Shown here: positions 17,211 through 25,827 of the stretch, in pieces | Layout: each line of letters begins with the position of its first letter | How positions within the stretch are numbered: position 1 is the stretch's first letter | From: Variovorax sp. JS1663 | GTDB lineage: Bacteria; Pseudomonadota; Gammaproteobacteria; Burkholderiales; Burkholderiaceae_C | Length of the DNA stretch: 64,000 bases | Direction of reading: 5' to 3' | Assembly (NCBI RefSeq): GCF_002157355.1 | Contig: NZ_LYMK01000013.1 | Location: 62,001-126,000 of the forward strand | Made by a program: the position numbers and the translations under genes | The notes under the pieces: generated by a model | The model's input: only the letters and a program-made list of their open reading frames with translations | Databases searched by the model: none | What the model was told of the DNA's origin: nothing

Positions 17211-18115
17211 TTCTTCATGCGCGCGCGTACCGGAGCGGCGGGCTCGGCCTCCTTGGCGGCCCGCGGCGCACGCTTCGCGCCCTTGCTTTCGACGGCGGTG
17301 GCGGGCTGCCTGGCGCCTGGCTTCGCCGCGGGCTTGGCCGCGCGGCCGAGGCTGGCGCGCAGCATCTCGGTGAGGTCGATGACCTGGGCGCCCGGGGCGT
17401 CTTCCGGGTGCTCGACGGCAACCACCTCCTCGCCCGCGATCTTGGCATCGATGGCGGCGAGGATGCGCTTCTTCTCCTCGTCCTCGAACAGGGTGGGGTC
17501 GTACTCGTCGGCCGAGATCTGGTCGATGAGCTGCAGTGCCAGCTTGAGCTCGGCGGCCGAAGGCGGCGGGAGCTGCTCGATGTCCAGGTCCTTCTGCGAG
17601 CGCACCTCGTCGGCGAAGAGCAGCTGCTGCAGCACCAGGCCGTCGTCGTTGGCGCGCACCTGCACCACGTACTGCTTGGACTTCCAGGCCCAGCGGGCCA
17701 GCGCACAGCGGCCGCTTTCCTGCATGGCGGCCTTGAGCAGGTTGTAGGGCTTGCCGCCGCGCTTGTCGGGGGCGAGGAAGTAGGTCTTGTCGAAGTAGAT
17801 CGGGTCCACCGCCTTCTCGGGAATGAAGGAGACGATGTCGATCAGGTGGCTGCCGCCCTCCTCCAGCGCCTTGAGCTCCTCGGGCGCGAAGATGACGTAG
17901 CGGTCCTTCTCGAACTCGTAGCCCTTGACCATCTCGGTGCGCGGCACGACGCTCTGGTCCTTCTCCGAGATGTATTGCTGCTTCACGCGCGAGCCGTCCT
18001 TCGACAGCAGGTTGAAGCGCACGGCCGACGCACTCTCCGTGGCGGAGTAGAGCTTCACGGGGATCGACACCAGGCCGAAGCCGAGCGACAGCGAGGCGAT
18101 GGAACGGGCAGCCAT
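17207..18115 (-). CDS. ku: Ku homodimer protein for non-homologous end joining
   Basis: Bacterial Ku, 302 residues, which threads onto broken DNA ends and recruits LigD. Starts MAARSIASLSLGFGLVSIPVKLYSAT-type (start fixed by GAGGA six bases upstream). The Ku core spans about residues 5-235, with VDPIYFDKTYFLAPDKRG and LLFADEVR as typical signatures. The tail from about 250 is rich in lysine, alanine and proline, which in other Ku proteins helps DNA threading and ligase contact. First gene of ku, HTH-TPR, ligD. Divergent from the PerM-like gene across 151 bp, where the operon promoter must lie. Confidence 0.96.
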   Translation of the reverse strand: MAARSIASLSLGFGLVSIPVKLYSATESASAVRFNLLSKDGSRVKQQYISEKDQSVVPRTEMVKGYEFEKDRYVIFAPEELKALEEGGSHLIDIVSFIPEKAVDPIYFDKTYFLAPDKRGGKPYNLLKAAMQESGRCALARWAWKSKQYVVQVRANDDGLVLQQLLFADEVRSQKDLDIEQLPPPSAAELKLALQLIDQISADEYDPTLFEDEEKKRILAAIDAKIAGEEVVAVEHPEDAPGAQVIDLTEMLRASLGRAAKPAAKPGARQPATAVESKGAKRAPRAAKEAEPAAPVRARMKK

Positions 18116-18266
18116 GGAGGGTCCTCTGGCGAACGCGGGAGGACCAGCATGCCAGTTTTTCAGGAATGTGAGAATAGGACACAATCTTTGGCGCAACACA
18201 TCGCGCCTTTCCCGCGCCGCGCCACTTCGCGCACACTGCGTGCATTCATCGCAGCCCCGGCGCCCC

Positions 18267-19346
18267 ATGTCCCTCCCCCGCTCCGACCTCGCCAAGACAA
18301 CTTTCGGCGTACTGACCCTGGTCCTGCTGTTCGGCACCTCGCTGTGGATCCTGCGCCCCTTCCTGGGCGCGACGATCTGGGCCGCGATGGTGGTGGTGGC
18401 GACCTGGCCGGCCTTTCTCTGGATCCAGGCCCGGCTGTGGCGGCGCCGCTGGCTGGCGGTGCTGGCGATGGTGCTGATCCTGCTGCTGCTGTTCGTGCTG
18501 CCGCTGACGCTGGCCATCTCCACCATCGCGGCCAACGCGGAAGACGTGGTGGCCTGGGTCCGCTCACTGATCAGCCAGGGCCCGCCGAAGCTGCCCGACT
18601 GGGTGGCGCGCGTGCCCTTCGCGGGGCCGCGCATCGTCACGGCCTGGAACGATCTGATGGCCTCGGGCGTGGCGGGGCTGGAGGAAAAGCTCACGCCCTA
18701 TGCGCGCCAGGTCACGAGCTGGCTGTTCGCGCAGGCTGGCGTGCTGGGGGCGCTGACATTGCAGTTCCTGCTGACGGTCGTGATCGCGGCAATGATGTAC
18801 GCGGGCGGCGAATCGGCCGCGGCAGTGGTGCAGCGCTTCGGCTTCAAGCTGGGGGGGCAGCGCGGGGAAGACGCGGTGGTGCTGGCCGGCAAGGCGATCC
18901 GCGGCGTGGCGCTGGGGGTGGGCGTGACAGCCTTCGTGCAGGCGGTGACGGGCGGCATCGGCCTGGCGATCGCGGGCGTGCCCTTTGCAGCACTGCTCAC
19001 GGCCGTGATGTTCATGCTGTGCATCGTGCAGGTGGGGCCGACGCTGGTGCTGGCGCCGGCGACGATCTGGGTGTTCTGGAGCGGCTCGACCGGCTGGGGC
19101 GTCTTCCTGCTGGTGTGGACCATCATCGTGGGCACGATGGACAACTTCCTGCGCCCTATCCTGATCCGCCGCGGCGCCGACCTGCCGCTGGTGCTGATCT
19201 TCGCGGGCGTGATCGGCGGGCTGCTGGGCTTCGGGCTGGTGGGGATCTTCGTGGGGCCGGTGATGCTGGCGGTGTCTTACACGCTGGTCGATGCGTGGCT
19301 GCGCGATGCGGAGCCGCTGGCGGCGCCGGAGGCCGCCGAGCAGTAA
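18267..19346 (+). CDS. AI-2E transporter family (PerM/YdiK-like) membrane protein
   Basis: A 359-residue inner-membrane protein with about eight hydrophobic segments and the usual family plan: two N-terminal helices, a soluble part (about 95-155), then a C-terminal block with GVGVTAFVQAVTGGIGLAIAG, NFLRPILIRRGADLP and GLVGIFVGPVMLAV. Family members have been linked to autoinducer-2 export, sodium/proton exchange or other small solutes, and the name is no proof of substrate. No clear Shine-Dalgarno before the ATG. It is divergent from ku and convergent with the small acidic gene downstream. Confidence 0.88.
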   Translation: MSLPRSDLAKTTFGVLTLVLLFGTSLWILRPFLGATIWAAMVVVATWPAFLWIQARLWRRRWLAVLAMVLILLLLFVLPLTLAISTIAANAEDVVAWVRSLISQGPPKLPDWVARVPFAGPRIVTAWNDLMASGVAGLEEKLTPYARQVTSWLFAQAGVLGALTLQFLLTVVIAAMMYAGGESAAAVVQRFGFKLGGQRGEDAVVLAGKAIRGVALGVGVTAFVQAVTGGIGLAIAGVPFAALLTAVMFMLCIVQVGPTLVLAPATIWVFWSGSTGWGVFLLVWTIIVGTMDNFLRPILIRRGADLPLVLIFAGVIGGLLGFGLVGIFVGPVMLAVSYTLVDAWLRDAEPLAAPEAAEQ

Positions 19347-19402
19347 GGCGCCGCGGGCTCGCCGGCCCTTGCGGGGAGCGGTGCAGCCGGGCGCGGCGCG
19401 CC

Positions 19403-19708
19403 CTAGGCGCCCCGCCGTGCGGAGCGGCCCACGTAGCTCATGCGTGCCTCGTGCGCAAGGCCGTGGCGCACGAGTTCGCGGGCCTCGTCATCGGCAAACT
19501 CGAGCAGCGCATCGGGAATCTCATCCTCTTCGAGTGCGAAGAGGATCTCGATCGCCTCCTGCTGGGCCTCGGAGAAGGTGCCGGCCTGTGCGAGGTGGTT
19601 GAACTTCGCGGCGGTTTCCTTCGGTGCGAGTTCGCGGCATTCGAGCAGGTCGAGCACGCACTCGATCTGCGAGGGCGTGAGGGGCGCGGGTGCTTTGTAC
19701 GACTTCAT
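19403..19708 (-). CDS. Small acidic hypothetical protein, 101 residues
   Basis: Not recognised. AAGGA lies about eight bases upstream of the ATG, and the sequence looks like a real soluble helical protein: SQIECVLDLLECRELAPKET, then SEAQQEAIEILFALEEDEIP, then a basic C-terminus. No signal peptide or membrane helix. It stands alone between the PerM-like gene (convergent) and the AraC regulator gene (divergent). The strongly acidic middle could bind a basic partner, but that is speculation. Confidence 0.7.
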   Translation of the reverse strand: MKSYKAPAPLTPSQIECVLDLLECRELAPKETAAKFNHLAQAGTFSEAQQEAIEILFALEEDEIPDALLEFADDEARELVRHGLAHEARMSYVGRSARRGA

Positions 19709-19897
19709 GACATCGATCCTTTCTCAGTCGGGCTCAGGAGGCTTCCTGCATGGAATCAGTCTCCCGAGGGAAACTTAAGCGTCGCTGAAATCCGGATCGG
19801 CGCGTCGGTCCCGACCGTCAAAACGGACGAAGGCGTGAGGAAAGTCTCGCCGCCCTGTTGCGGCGTATCCTCGCGGCGTGCCGCCGGCACCACCTCC

Positions 19898-20761
19898 ATG
19901 AGCGAACGCCTCTTCCTACGCCTCGACGACGACCCGGTGCACGGGCCGGAGGCGGATACGCCCGCAGGCACGCTGCAGGCGTTTGCAGTGGACGATGCGC
20001 TCCGCGGCCACGTGGCGCACATGCTGCTCTACCGCGAGAGCTTTCCGGACGGCGATGAAATGGTGGAACGCGTGCTGCCCGACGGCGCGGTCCGCCTGGT
20101 GTTCAGCTTCGGCGATGCCCCCGCACCGGGCCATGCCGCCATGGCGATCGGGGCCTCGGCCACGCCCGCCCTCGTGCGGCTGCGCGGCCGCATGGAAGGG
20201 GTGTCGGTGGCCTTGCGGCCCGGCACGGCCGCACGCCTGCTGGGGTTGCCGGCGGGGGAACTGCGCGGCCTGTCGGTGCCGCTGGACGCGCTGTGGGGCG
20301 GCACGGCCGGGGCCTTGCTCGAACGCATGGGGAAGGCGGGCGGCGATGCCGCACGCATCGCGCTGTTGCACGATGCACTTCGGCAGCGCCTGCTGGAAAG
20401 CGAGCGCGAGGCCGCGCTGCAGCAGGCGGCGGCACGCGCCGTGCAGTTGATCGTCGCGTCGGCCGGGCGGCGCCCGCTGCGCGAGGTGGCCGAGGCCGTC
20501 GGCGTCGGAGAGCGGCGCCTGCAGCAGCTTTTCCACGCGCAGGTCGGCTTGTCGCCGCGTGCGCTGGGCCGGCTCGCGCGGCTGCATGGCTGCCTGCGCG
20601 CGCTGCGCCGGCACCAGACGCCAGACTGGGCCGAGGTGGCACTGGACAGCGGCTACTACGACCAGTCGCACCTGGCCAACGAGTTCCGGGCTCTCTGTGG
20701 CCTGACACCGACCGAGTTTCTGCGCCGGGTCGTTTCGGGTTCTTCCAAGACGACGGTCTGA
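19898..20761 (+). CDS. AraC-family transcriptional regulator
   Basis: A 287-residue regulator. The N-terminal domain (about 25-150) resembles the DUF6597-type sensor found in many AraC proteins (DEMVERVLPDGAVRLVFSFG, then SVALRPGTAARLLGLP). The C-terminal double HTH (about 180-280) reads REVAEAVGVGERRLQQLFHA and later WAEVALDSGYYDQSHLANEF. Start at 19898 chosen as the first ATG before the domain; the ribosome site is not strong. It lies 46 bp before the SDR gene in the same direction and may control it or share its transcript. Confidence 0.88.
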   Translation: MSERLFLRLDDDPVHGPEADTPAGTLQAFAVDDALRGHVAHMLLYRESFPDGDEMVERVLPDGAVRLVFSFGDAPAPGHAAMAIGASATPALVRLRGRMEGVSVALRPGTAARLLGLPAGELRGLSVPLDALWGGTAGALLERMGKAGGDAARIALLHDALRQRLLESEREAALQQAAARAVQLIVASAGRRPLREVAEAVGVGERRLQQLFHAQVGLSPRALGRLARLHGCLRALRRHQTPDWAEVALDSGYYDQSHLANEFRALCGLTPTEFLRRVVSGSSKTTV

Positions 20762-20807
20762 CGCCGCCTTATTGTTCGCTGCATTCGACGACTGGAAGGG
20801 GCAACGA

Positions 20808-21698
20808 ATGGAACAACCGCTGAAGGATCGCGTGGCCGTGGTGACGGGCGCCAGCCGGGGCGCGGGGCGCGGCATCGCGGCGGAGCTGGGCTCCGCGGGC
20901 GCTACCGTCTACGTCACCGGGCGCAGCACGCGCGAACAGCCGGCACAGGGCTACGGCCAGCTGATGGCGCTGTCGGGCCTCGCGGCCCTGCCCGGCAGCA
21001 TCGACGAGACGGCCGAGGAGGTGACGCGGATGGGCGGGCGCGGCATCGCCGTGCGCTGCGACCACGCGCGCGAGGACGATGTGGCGGCACTGTTCGCCCG
21101 CGTGGAGAAGGAGGCGGGCCGGCTCGACCTCCTGGTGAACAACGCCTGGGGCGGGCACGAGACCTTCAACGGCGTGTTCGAGGCGCCCTTCTGGGAGCAT
21201 CCGCTGTCGAACTGGGACTCGATGTTCGACCGCGGCGTGCGCAACCACCTGCTGGCCAGCCGCTTCGCGGCGCCGATCATGGTGCGGCAGCGGCGCGGCC
21301 TGATCGCGACCACCACCTTCTGGGACCGCGGCCACTACCTGCGCGGCAACCTGTTCTACGACCTGGCCAAGGCCTCGATGACCCGGCTGGCCTTCGGCAT
21401 GGCGCAGGAGCTGCGGCCCCACGGCGTGGCCTCGCTGGCGGTGTCGCCGGGCTGGATGCGCACGGAGTTCGTGCTGATCGGCCACAAGACCGACGAGGCG
21501 CACTGGCAGGAGCGTCCCGCCCTGGCGCGCACTGAATCGCCGCGCTACCTGGGACGGGCCATCGCCGCGCTCGCGGGCGATCCCGATGTGCTGAAGAAGA
21601 GCGGCGCAGCGCACCGGGTGGCGGACCTGGCGCGCGAGTACGGCTTCACCGACATCGACGGGCGGCAGGTGCCGGCCTTCGAGCTCGACGAGCCCTGA
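20808..21698 (+). CDS. SDR family oxidoreductase
   Basis: Classical-type short-chain dehydrogenase/reductase, 296 residues. Nucleotide-binding TGASRGAGRG near residue 14, NNAWGG in place of NNAG near 110, and the catalytic YDLAK (Tyr-x3-Lys) near 180. Start set by AAGGGG about six bases upstream. It is somewhat longer than the usual 250 residues owing to insertions around residues 45-60 and 125-140. Substrate unknown; NADP preference is hinted by TGRST after the second strand. Probably co-transcribed with the preceding AraC gene. Confidence 0.9.
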   Translation: MEQPLKDRVAVVTGASRGAGRGIAAELGSAGATVYVTGRSTREQPAQGYGQLMALSGLAALPGSIDETAEEVTRMGGRGIAVRCDHAREDDVAALFARVEKEAGRLDLLVNNAWGGHETFNGVFEAPFWEHPLSNWDSMFDRGVRNHLLASRFAAPIMVRQRRGLIATTTFWDRGHYLRGNLFYDLAKASMTRLAFGMAQELRPHGVASLAVSPGWMRTEFVLIGHKTDEAHWQERPALARTESPRYLGRAIAALAGDPDVLKKSGAAHRVADLAREYGFTDIDGRQVPAFELDEP

Positions 21699-21700
21699 AC

Positions 21701-21898
21701 TCAGCTCGCGCTGCGGCGGTAGAAGGCCAGCGAGCCCACCAGCACGAAATCGGAGGCGACCGCGCCCAGCATCCCAGGCACCGCACTCCGCACGCCGAAG
21801 CGCGAGCCGTTGGCCAGCGCAAGCAGGACTGTCGGACCGGGCGTGGCGATGACGACCAGGGCCACGGTGGCGAAAAGGAAAAGGGTGGCAACGGTCAC
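21701..21898 (-). pseudogene. Truncated LysE/RhtB-family exporter gene
   Basis: Only about 65 residues of a protein that normally has about 205. It starts GTG after an excellent GAGGAG (six bases away) and has the family opening LFLFATVALVVIATPGPTVLL with the conserved TPGP, then one more hydrophobic segment and a stop at FYRRSAS. The remaining membrane helices are not found nearby. Either a deletion remnant or a microprotein kept by its intact start; the first is more likely. Confidence 0.65.
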
Positions 21899-22064
21899 GG
21901 CAAGCTCCTCGAAGTCGCGCGGCTGGACGGGCAAGGCCGCAGCTTAAACGGTTCCCCGCCTTGCGCCGGACCGTTCAATCCCGTACCCTGACCCGCGAGA
22001 GAGCGCAGCGCCCGTTCCACCGGGCCGCCCGAAAAGCGTCTCGCAAGGCGCGAAGGAGATGTCC

Positions 22065-24125
22065 ATGCCAAGCCGAACGAACGGCCTCGTGGCCGAAATG
22101 GAAGCGGTACGCACCCTGGCGCTGGTGGGCGCGTCCGCCTCGGGCAAGACCACCTTGGCGGAGGCGCTGCTGGTCAAGGCCGGAGCGATCGGCGCGCCGG
22201 GCAGCGTGGAGCGGGGCAGCACGGTCAGCGACTTCGACCCGCTCGAGAAGCGAATACAGCACTCGCTCAATTCCTCCGTGATGCACCTGGCGCATGCCGG
22301 CGCCCGCATCCACTTCCTCGACACGCCCGGCGGGGCCGACTTCCTGGGCCAGAGCCTGCCGGCGCTGGAGGCGGTGGAGACGGCGGCGGTGGTGATCAAC
22401 GCGGCCACCGGCATCGAGCCGATGGCGGTGCGCATGATGGAGCACGCCGCCCAGCGCAAGCTGGCGCGGATGGTGATCGTCAACAAGATCGACTCGCAGG
22501 GCGTGGACATGGCAGGGCTGCTCACGCAGATCCAGGCCGCGTTCGGCCGCGAGTGCCTGCCGGTCAACCTGCCCGACGACGGCGGCACGAAGGTGCTGGA
22601 CTGCTTCTACAACCGCGAGGGCGGCTGCAGCATGGGCGACGTGGAAGCCGCGCACCGCAAGCTGGTGGAGCAGGTGGTGGAGGTGGATGCGGCATTCGTC
22701 GACCGCTACCTCGAGGAAGGCGACGTGGACGCGAGCGAACTGCACGCGCCCCTGGAGCAGGCGCTGCGCGAGGGCCACCTGATCCCGGTGTGCTTCGTCT
22801 CGGCGCGCAACGGCGCGGGCCTCGGCGAACTGCTGGACGTGATCGTCAAGCTGCTGCCGGACCCGACCGAGGCCAACCCGCCGGCCTTTCTGCTCGGCGA
22901 GGGCGACGAGGCGCAGCCGATGGAGGCAAAGCCCGATCCCTCGCTGCACGTGCTGGCGCACGTGTTCAAGGTCACGGTCGACCCCTACGTGGGCAAGATG
23001 GGCATCTTCCGCGTGCACCAGGGCACGATCACGCGCGACAGCCAGCTCTTCGTGGGCGACGGCCGCAAGCCCTTCAAGGTGAACCATTTGTTCATGCTGC
23101 AGGGCAAGGAGTACGTGGAGGTGCAGCGGGTGCTGCCCGGCGACATCGCGGCGGTGGCGAAGGTGGAGGAGATGCACTTCGACGCGGTGCTGCACGACGC
23201 GGCCGAGGACGACCACGTGCACCTGGCGGCGCTGGACTTCCCGATCCCGGTGCATGGCGTGGCGATCGAGCCGCAGCGGCACGGCGACGAGCAGCGGCTG
23301 TGGGAGATCCTGGGCAAGCTGGTGGACGAAGACCCGTGCCTGCGTGTCGAGCACGTCGCGGTGACCAACGAGACCATCGTCTACGGCCTGGGCGAGCTGC
23401 ACCTGCGCGTGCTGCTGGATCGGCTGCGCGAGATGTTCCGCTTCGAGGTCAACACCCGCCCGCCGCGCATCGCCTACCGCGAGACGGTGACGGCACCAGC
23501 CGAGGGACATCACCGCCACAAGAAGCAGACCGGCGGCGCCGGCCAGTTCGGCGAGGTGTTCCTGCGCGTGGAGCCGCTGGCGCGGGGCACGGGCTTCGAG
23601 TTCAAGGACGAGGTCAAGGGCGGCGCGATCCCCTACCAGTTCATCCCGGCGGTCGAGAAGGGGGTGCGCGAGGTGCTGGAGCACGGTGCGATCGCGGGCT
23701 ATCCGGTGGTGGACGTGCGCGTCACGGTCTACGACGGCAAGAGCCACAGCGTGGACAGCAAGGACATCGCCTTCGCCACCGCGGGGCGCAAGGCCTTCAT
23801 CGCGGCCATCCAGGAGGCGCGGCCGATCGTGCTGGAGCCGGTGGTGAAGATCGACATCGCTGCGCCGGACGGGGCGATCGGCGACATCACCGGCGACCTC
23901 TCGTCGCGGCGCGGGCTGGTTACGGGCACCGCCAATGCCGCGGCCGGGACCGTGCTGGTGCGCGGGCAGGTGCCGATGTCGGAGCTTTCGGGCTACCAGT
24001 CGCGGCTCAACGCGATGACCAGCGGCCAGGGGCGCTACAGCATCGAGCTGTCGCACTACGAGGCGGTACCGCCCGGCACGCAGCAGCAGCTGATGGCGCA
24101 GCACAAGGTGCGCGACACGGAATAG
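22065..24125 (+). CDS. EF-G-like translational GTPase (stand-alone paralogue)
   Basis: A 686-residue protein with the EF-G domain plan. G domain: P-loop VGASASGKTTL, DTPGG switch II, and NKID. Domain II around 295-385, domain III from about 400, domain IV with FKDEVKGGAIPYQFIPAVEKG, and domain V. The start at 22065 is favoured because AAGGAG sits six bases upstream, whereas ATG 22059 touches it. It is not next to rpsL, rpsG or tuf, so it is not the housekeeping EF-G. Switch I is poorly conserved, as in other EF-G-like proteins whose roles range from ribosome recycling to none known. Two small envelope genes follow. Confidence 0.88.
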   Translation: MPSRTNGLVAEMEAVRTLALVGASASGKTTLAEALLVKAGAIGAPGSVERGSTVSDFDPLEKRIQHSLNSSVMHLAHAGARIHFLDTPGGADFLGQSLPALEAVETAAVVINAATGIEPMAVRMMEHAAQRKLARMVIVNKIDSQGVDMAGLLTQIQAAFGRECLPVNLPDDGGTKVLDCFYNREGGCSMGDVEAAHRKLVEQVVEVDAAFVDRYLEEGDVDASELHAPLEQALREGHLIPVCFVSARNGAGLGELLDVIVKLLPDPTEANPPAFLLGEGDEAQPMEAKPDPSLHVLAHVFKVTVDPYVGKMGIFRVHQGTITRDSQLFVGDGRKPFKVNHLFMLQGKEYVEVQRVLPGDIAAVAKVEEMHFDAVLHDAAEDDHVHLAALDFPIPVHGVAIEPQRHGDEQRLWEILGKLVDEDPCLRVEHVAVTNETIVYGLGELHLRVLLDRLREMFRFEVNTRPPRIAYRETVTAPAEGHHRHKKQTGGAGQFGEVFLRVEPLARGTGFEFKDEVKGGAIPYQFIPAVEKGVREVLEHGAIAGYPVVDVRVTVYDGKSHSVDSKDIAFATAGRKAFIAAIQEARPIVLEPVVKIDIAAPDGAIGDITGDLSSRRGLVTGTANAAAGTVLVRGQVPMSELSGYQSRLNAMTSGQGRYSIELSHYEAVPPGTQQQLMAQHKVRDTE

Positions 24126-24218
24126 GACAGCGCATTCCACGCCGGATCGTCGACGGCCGCCTACATCGGCGGACGGGCGGCGCGCCTATGAAGGAGCTCT
24201 TGAACGAGGAGCCCACGC

Positions 24219-24494
24219 ATGGACATCCGGCCCTGGATTGCCGCACTCAAGGAAGCCGACGCGCGCCGCGCCGATCTGCCGGGCGAGCACCTGATCGTGC
24301 TGGCTACCGGCGTGCTGCTGCTGATGGCGACCGGCCGCAGCCGCTCCCTGATCGGCCGCGCGTTGATCGCGGCTGCCGCCGGCGCCTTCATTGGCCGCGC
24401 GGCCAGCGGAACGGGTGGCGTGGCGCGCATCGCAGCCATGCTGGAATCCATGCGCGGCGCCCCGCGGCGCCCGCCCCAAGGAGATGCCTCATGA
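24219..24494 (+). CDS. Small membrane protein, 91 residues
   Basis: One strong hydrophobic stretch at about residues 24-38 (LIVLATGVLLLMATG), then SRSLIGRALIAAAAGAFIG, which could be a second helix or an amphipathic one. GAGGAG lies about eight bases upstream of the ATG. Its stop overlaps the start of the BON lipoprotein gene (ATGA), so the two are translationally coupled. Family not recognised; small proteins of this type often accompany osmotically induced envelope genes. Confidence 0.75.
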   Translation: MDIRPWIAALKEADARRADLPGEHLIVLATGVLLLMATGRSRSLIGRALIAAAAGAFIGRAASGTGGVARIAAMLESMRGAPRRPPQGDAS

Positions 24495-25027
24495 CACGCA
24501 CGTCCCCCACCCTGCCGGCAAGCCTGCTCCGCCTGCAGGGGATCTTCCTGTTGGCAGGTGTTCTCGTCTTCTCGCTGGCCGGCTGCGGCGAGCGCCCGGA
24601 GGCCAACAAGGAGCAGGCGCGGCAGAACATCGACAACGCAGTCGACAAGACGCAGGACGCCACGGTCGCCGCCGCGCGCAAGGCCGCCGACCTGGCCGAG
24701 AAGGCGCGCGACAACACCGTGTCCTACTTCAAGTCGCCGGAGGTGAAGCAGGATGTCGAAGCCGCCAAGCAGGCGGTGAAGAACGCCGGTGCGACGCTGA
24801 GTTCGAAGACCAATGACACCGCGATCACCGCCTCGGTGTCGGCCGCGATCGCACGCGACCCCGAACTGGGCCCGCGCAACATCGACGTCGCGTCCCAGGC
24901 CGGAACGGTGCGCCTGAGCGGCTCGGCGCCGAGCGCGGAAGCGAAGTCGCGTGCGGAGCAGATCGCCCGCACCGTCAATGGCGTCGACGCGGTCGACAAC
25001 CGTATCGCGGTGACCACGACCCAGTGA
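24491..25027 (+). CDS. BON-domain lipoprotein (OsmY-like)
   Basis: A 178-residue lipoprotein. The signal ends VFSLAGC with the lipidated cysteine near residue 32. An alanine/lysine-rich helical part follows (about 40-105), then a BON domain (about 108-176) with TAITASVSAAIARDPEL, VRLSGSAPS and VNGVDAVDNRI. BON domains bind phospholipid or other envelope surfaces and protect against stress. AAGGAG lies seven bases before the ATG, which overlaps the previous gene. Convergent with slmA; a small CGCCG/CGGCG hairpin at 25029-25042 sits between the stops. Confidence 0.88.
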   Translation: MTRTSPTLPASLLRLQGIFLLAGVLVFSLAGCGERPEANKEQARQNIDNAVDKTQDATVAAARKAADLAEKARDNTVSYFKSPEVKQDVEAAKQAVKNAGATLSSKTNDTAITASVSAAIARDPELGPRNIDVASQAGTVRLSGSAPSAEAKSRAEQIARTVNGVDAVDNRIAVTTTQ

Positions 25028-25048
25028 TCGCCGACTTCGGCGGGAGGC

Positions 25049-25702
25049 TCAGAGCATCAGCGCGATCGCGGCGTCCAGGTGCTCGGAGGGCGCGCGCCGG
25101 AAGCCCGAGCGCGCGAAGCGCTGCAGCCGCCCCGCCACGAAGGCGGTGAGGGCGGACGCGCGCACCTGTGCATCGACGGTGGGCGTGGTCGAGCCCTCGG
25201 CCGTGGCCGCGCCGCGCAGGGCCTGGCGCAGAGTGGCTTCGATCTTGTCGAAAAACTGGTTCATGCGGTTCTGCAGGCGCTCGTTCTCGTAGACCAGCGC
25301 GTCGCCAACCATCACGCGTGTCATGCCCGGGTTCTTCTCGGCGAACTGCACCAGCATGGCGACGACGCGCGCGGCCTGCTCCTGGCCCGGCTCGGAGCGC
25401 TCGGTGATCTGGTTGACCAGGGTGAAGACGCTCTGCTCGATGAAGTCGATCAGGCCCTCGAACATCTGCGCCTTGCTGGCGAAATGGCGATACAGCGCAG
25501 CCTCGCTCACGGACAGCCTGGCCGCGAGCGCCGCGGTGGTCACCCGCTCTGCGCCGGGCTGCTCGAGCATCGCGGCCAGGGCCTGGAGAATCTGCACGCG
25601 CCGCTCGCCTGGCTTGGGGCGCTTGCGCGCCGGCGTCGCCTCCGGCTCGGAACTCACGGAACTCGTCGAAGTGCTGGGGGCGCCTGTCTCGTCGTTCTGC
25701 AT
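25049..25702 (-). CDS. slmA: Nucleoid occlusion factor SlmA (TetR fold)
   Basis: A 217-residue TetR-family protein. After a polar N-terminal extension of about 35 residues comes the HTH (RVQILQALAAMLEQPGAERV, then TTAALAARLSVSEAALYRHF). The C-terminal part shows FIEQSVFTLVNQI and NPGMTRVMVGDAL, typical of SlmA. In gammaproteobacteria it binds DNA sites away from the terminus and blocks FtsZ ring formation over the chromosome. Start at 25702 is the ATG closest to the HTH with a family-like beginning. In related genomes slmA lies close to argB; here galE stands between them. Confidence 0.85.
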   Translation of the reverse strand: MQNDETGAPSTSTSSVSSEPEATPARKRPKPGERRVQILQALAAMLEQPGAERVTTAALAARLSVSEAALYRHFASKAQMFEGLIDFIEQSVFTLVNQITERSEPGQEQAARVVAMLVQFAEKNPGMTRVMVGDALVYENERLQNRMNQFFDKIEATLRQALRGAATAEGSTTPTVDAQVRASALTAFVAGRLQRFARSGFRRAPSEHLDAAIALML

Positions 25703-25827
25703 GGGCACGTGCAAAATGTAAAAAAATGATTCTCGCACAGCGCAGTGAGCGCGTGCCAACCGGAGATGCACTGTACGTCGCGCAGAATCGACGAGTTTTC
25801 AACAGTTCGGCGAAAGAAAGAAGGACG

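Noticed and set aside
17408..19897. Long plus-strand open frame ahead of the AraC gene, antisense to ku and overlapping the PerM-like gene
   Set aside because: Histidine/valine-rich antisense-type text without motifs; only the part from 19898 has domain content.
25703..25827. SlmA binding site in its own promoter (GTGAGCGCGTGCC)
   Set aside because: The match to GTGAGTACTCAC is too weak and lacks the dyad.
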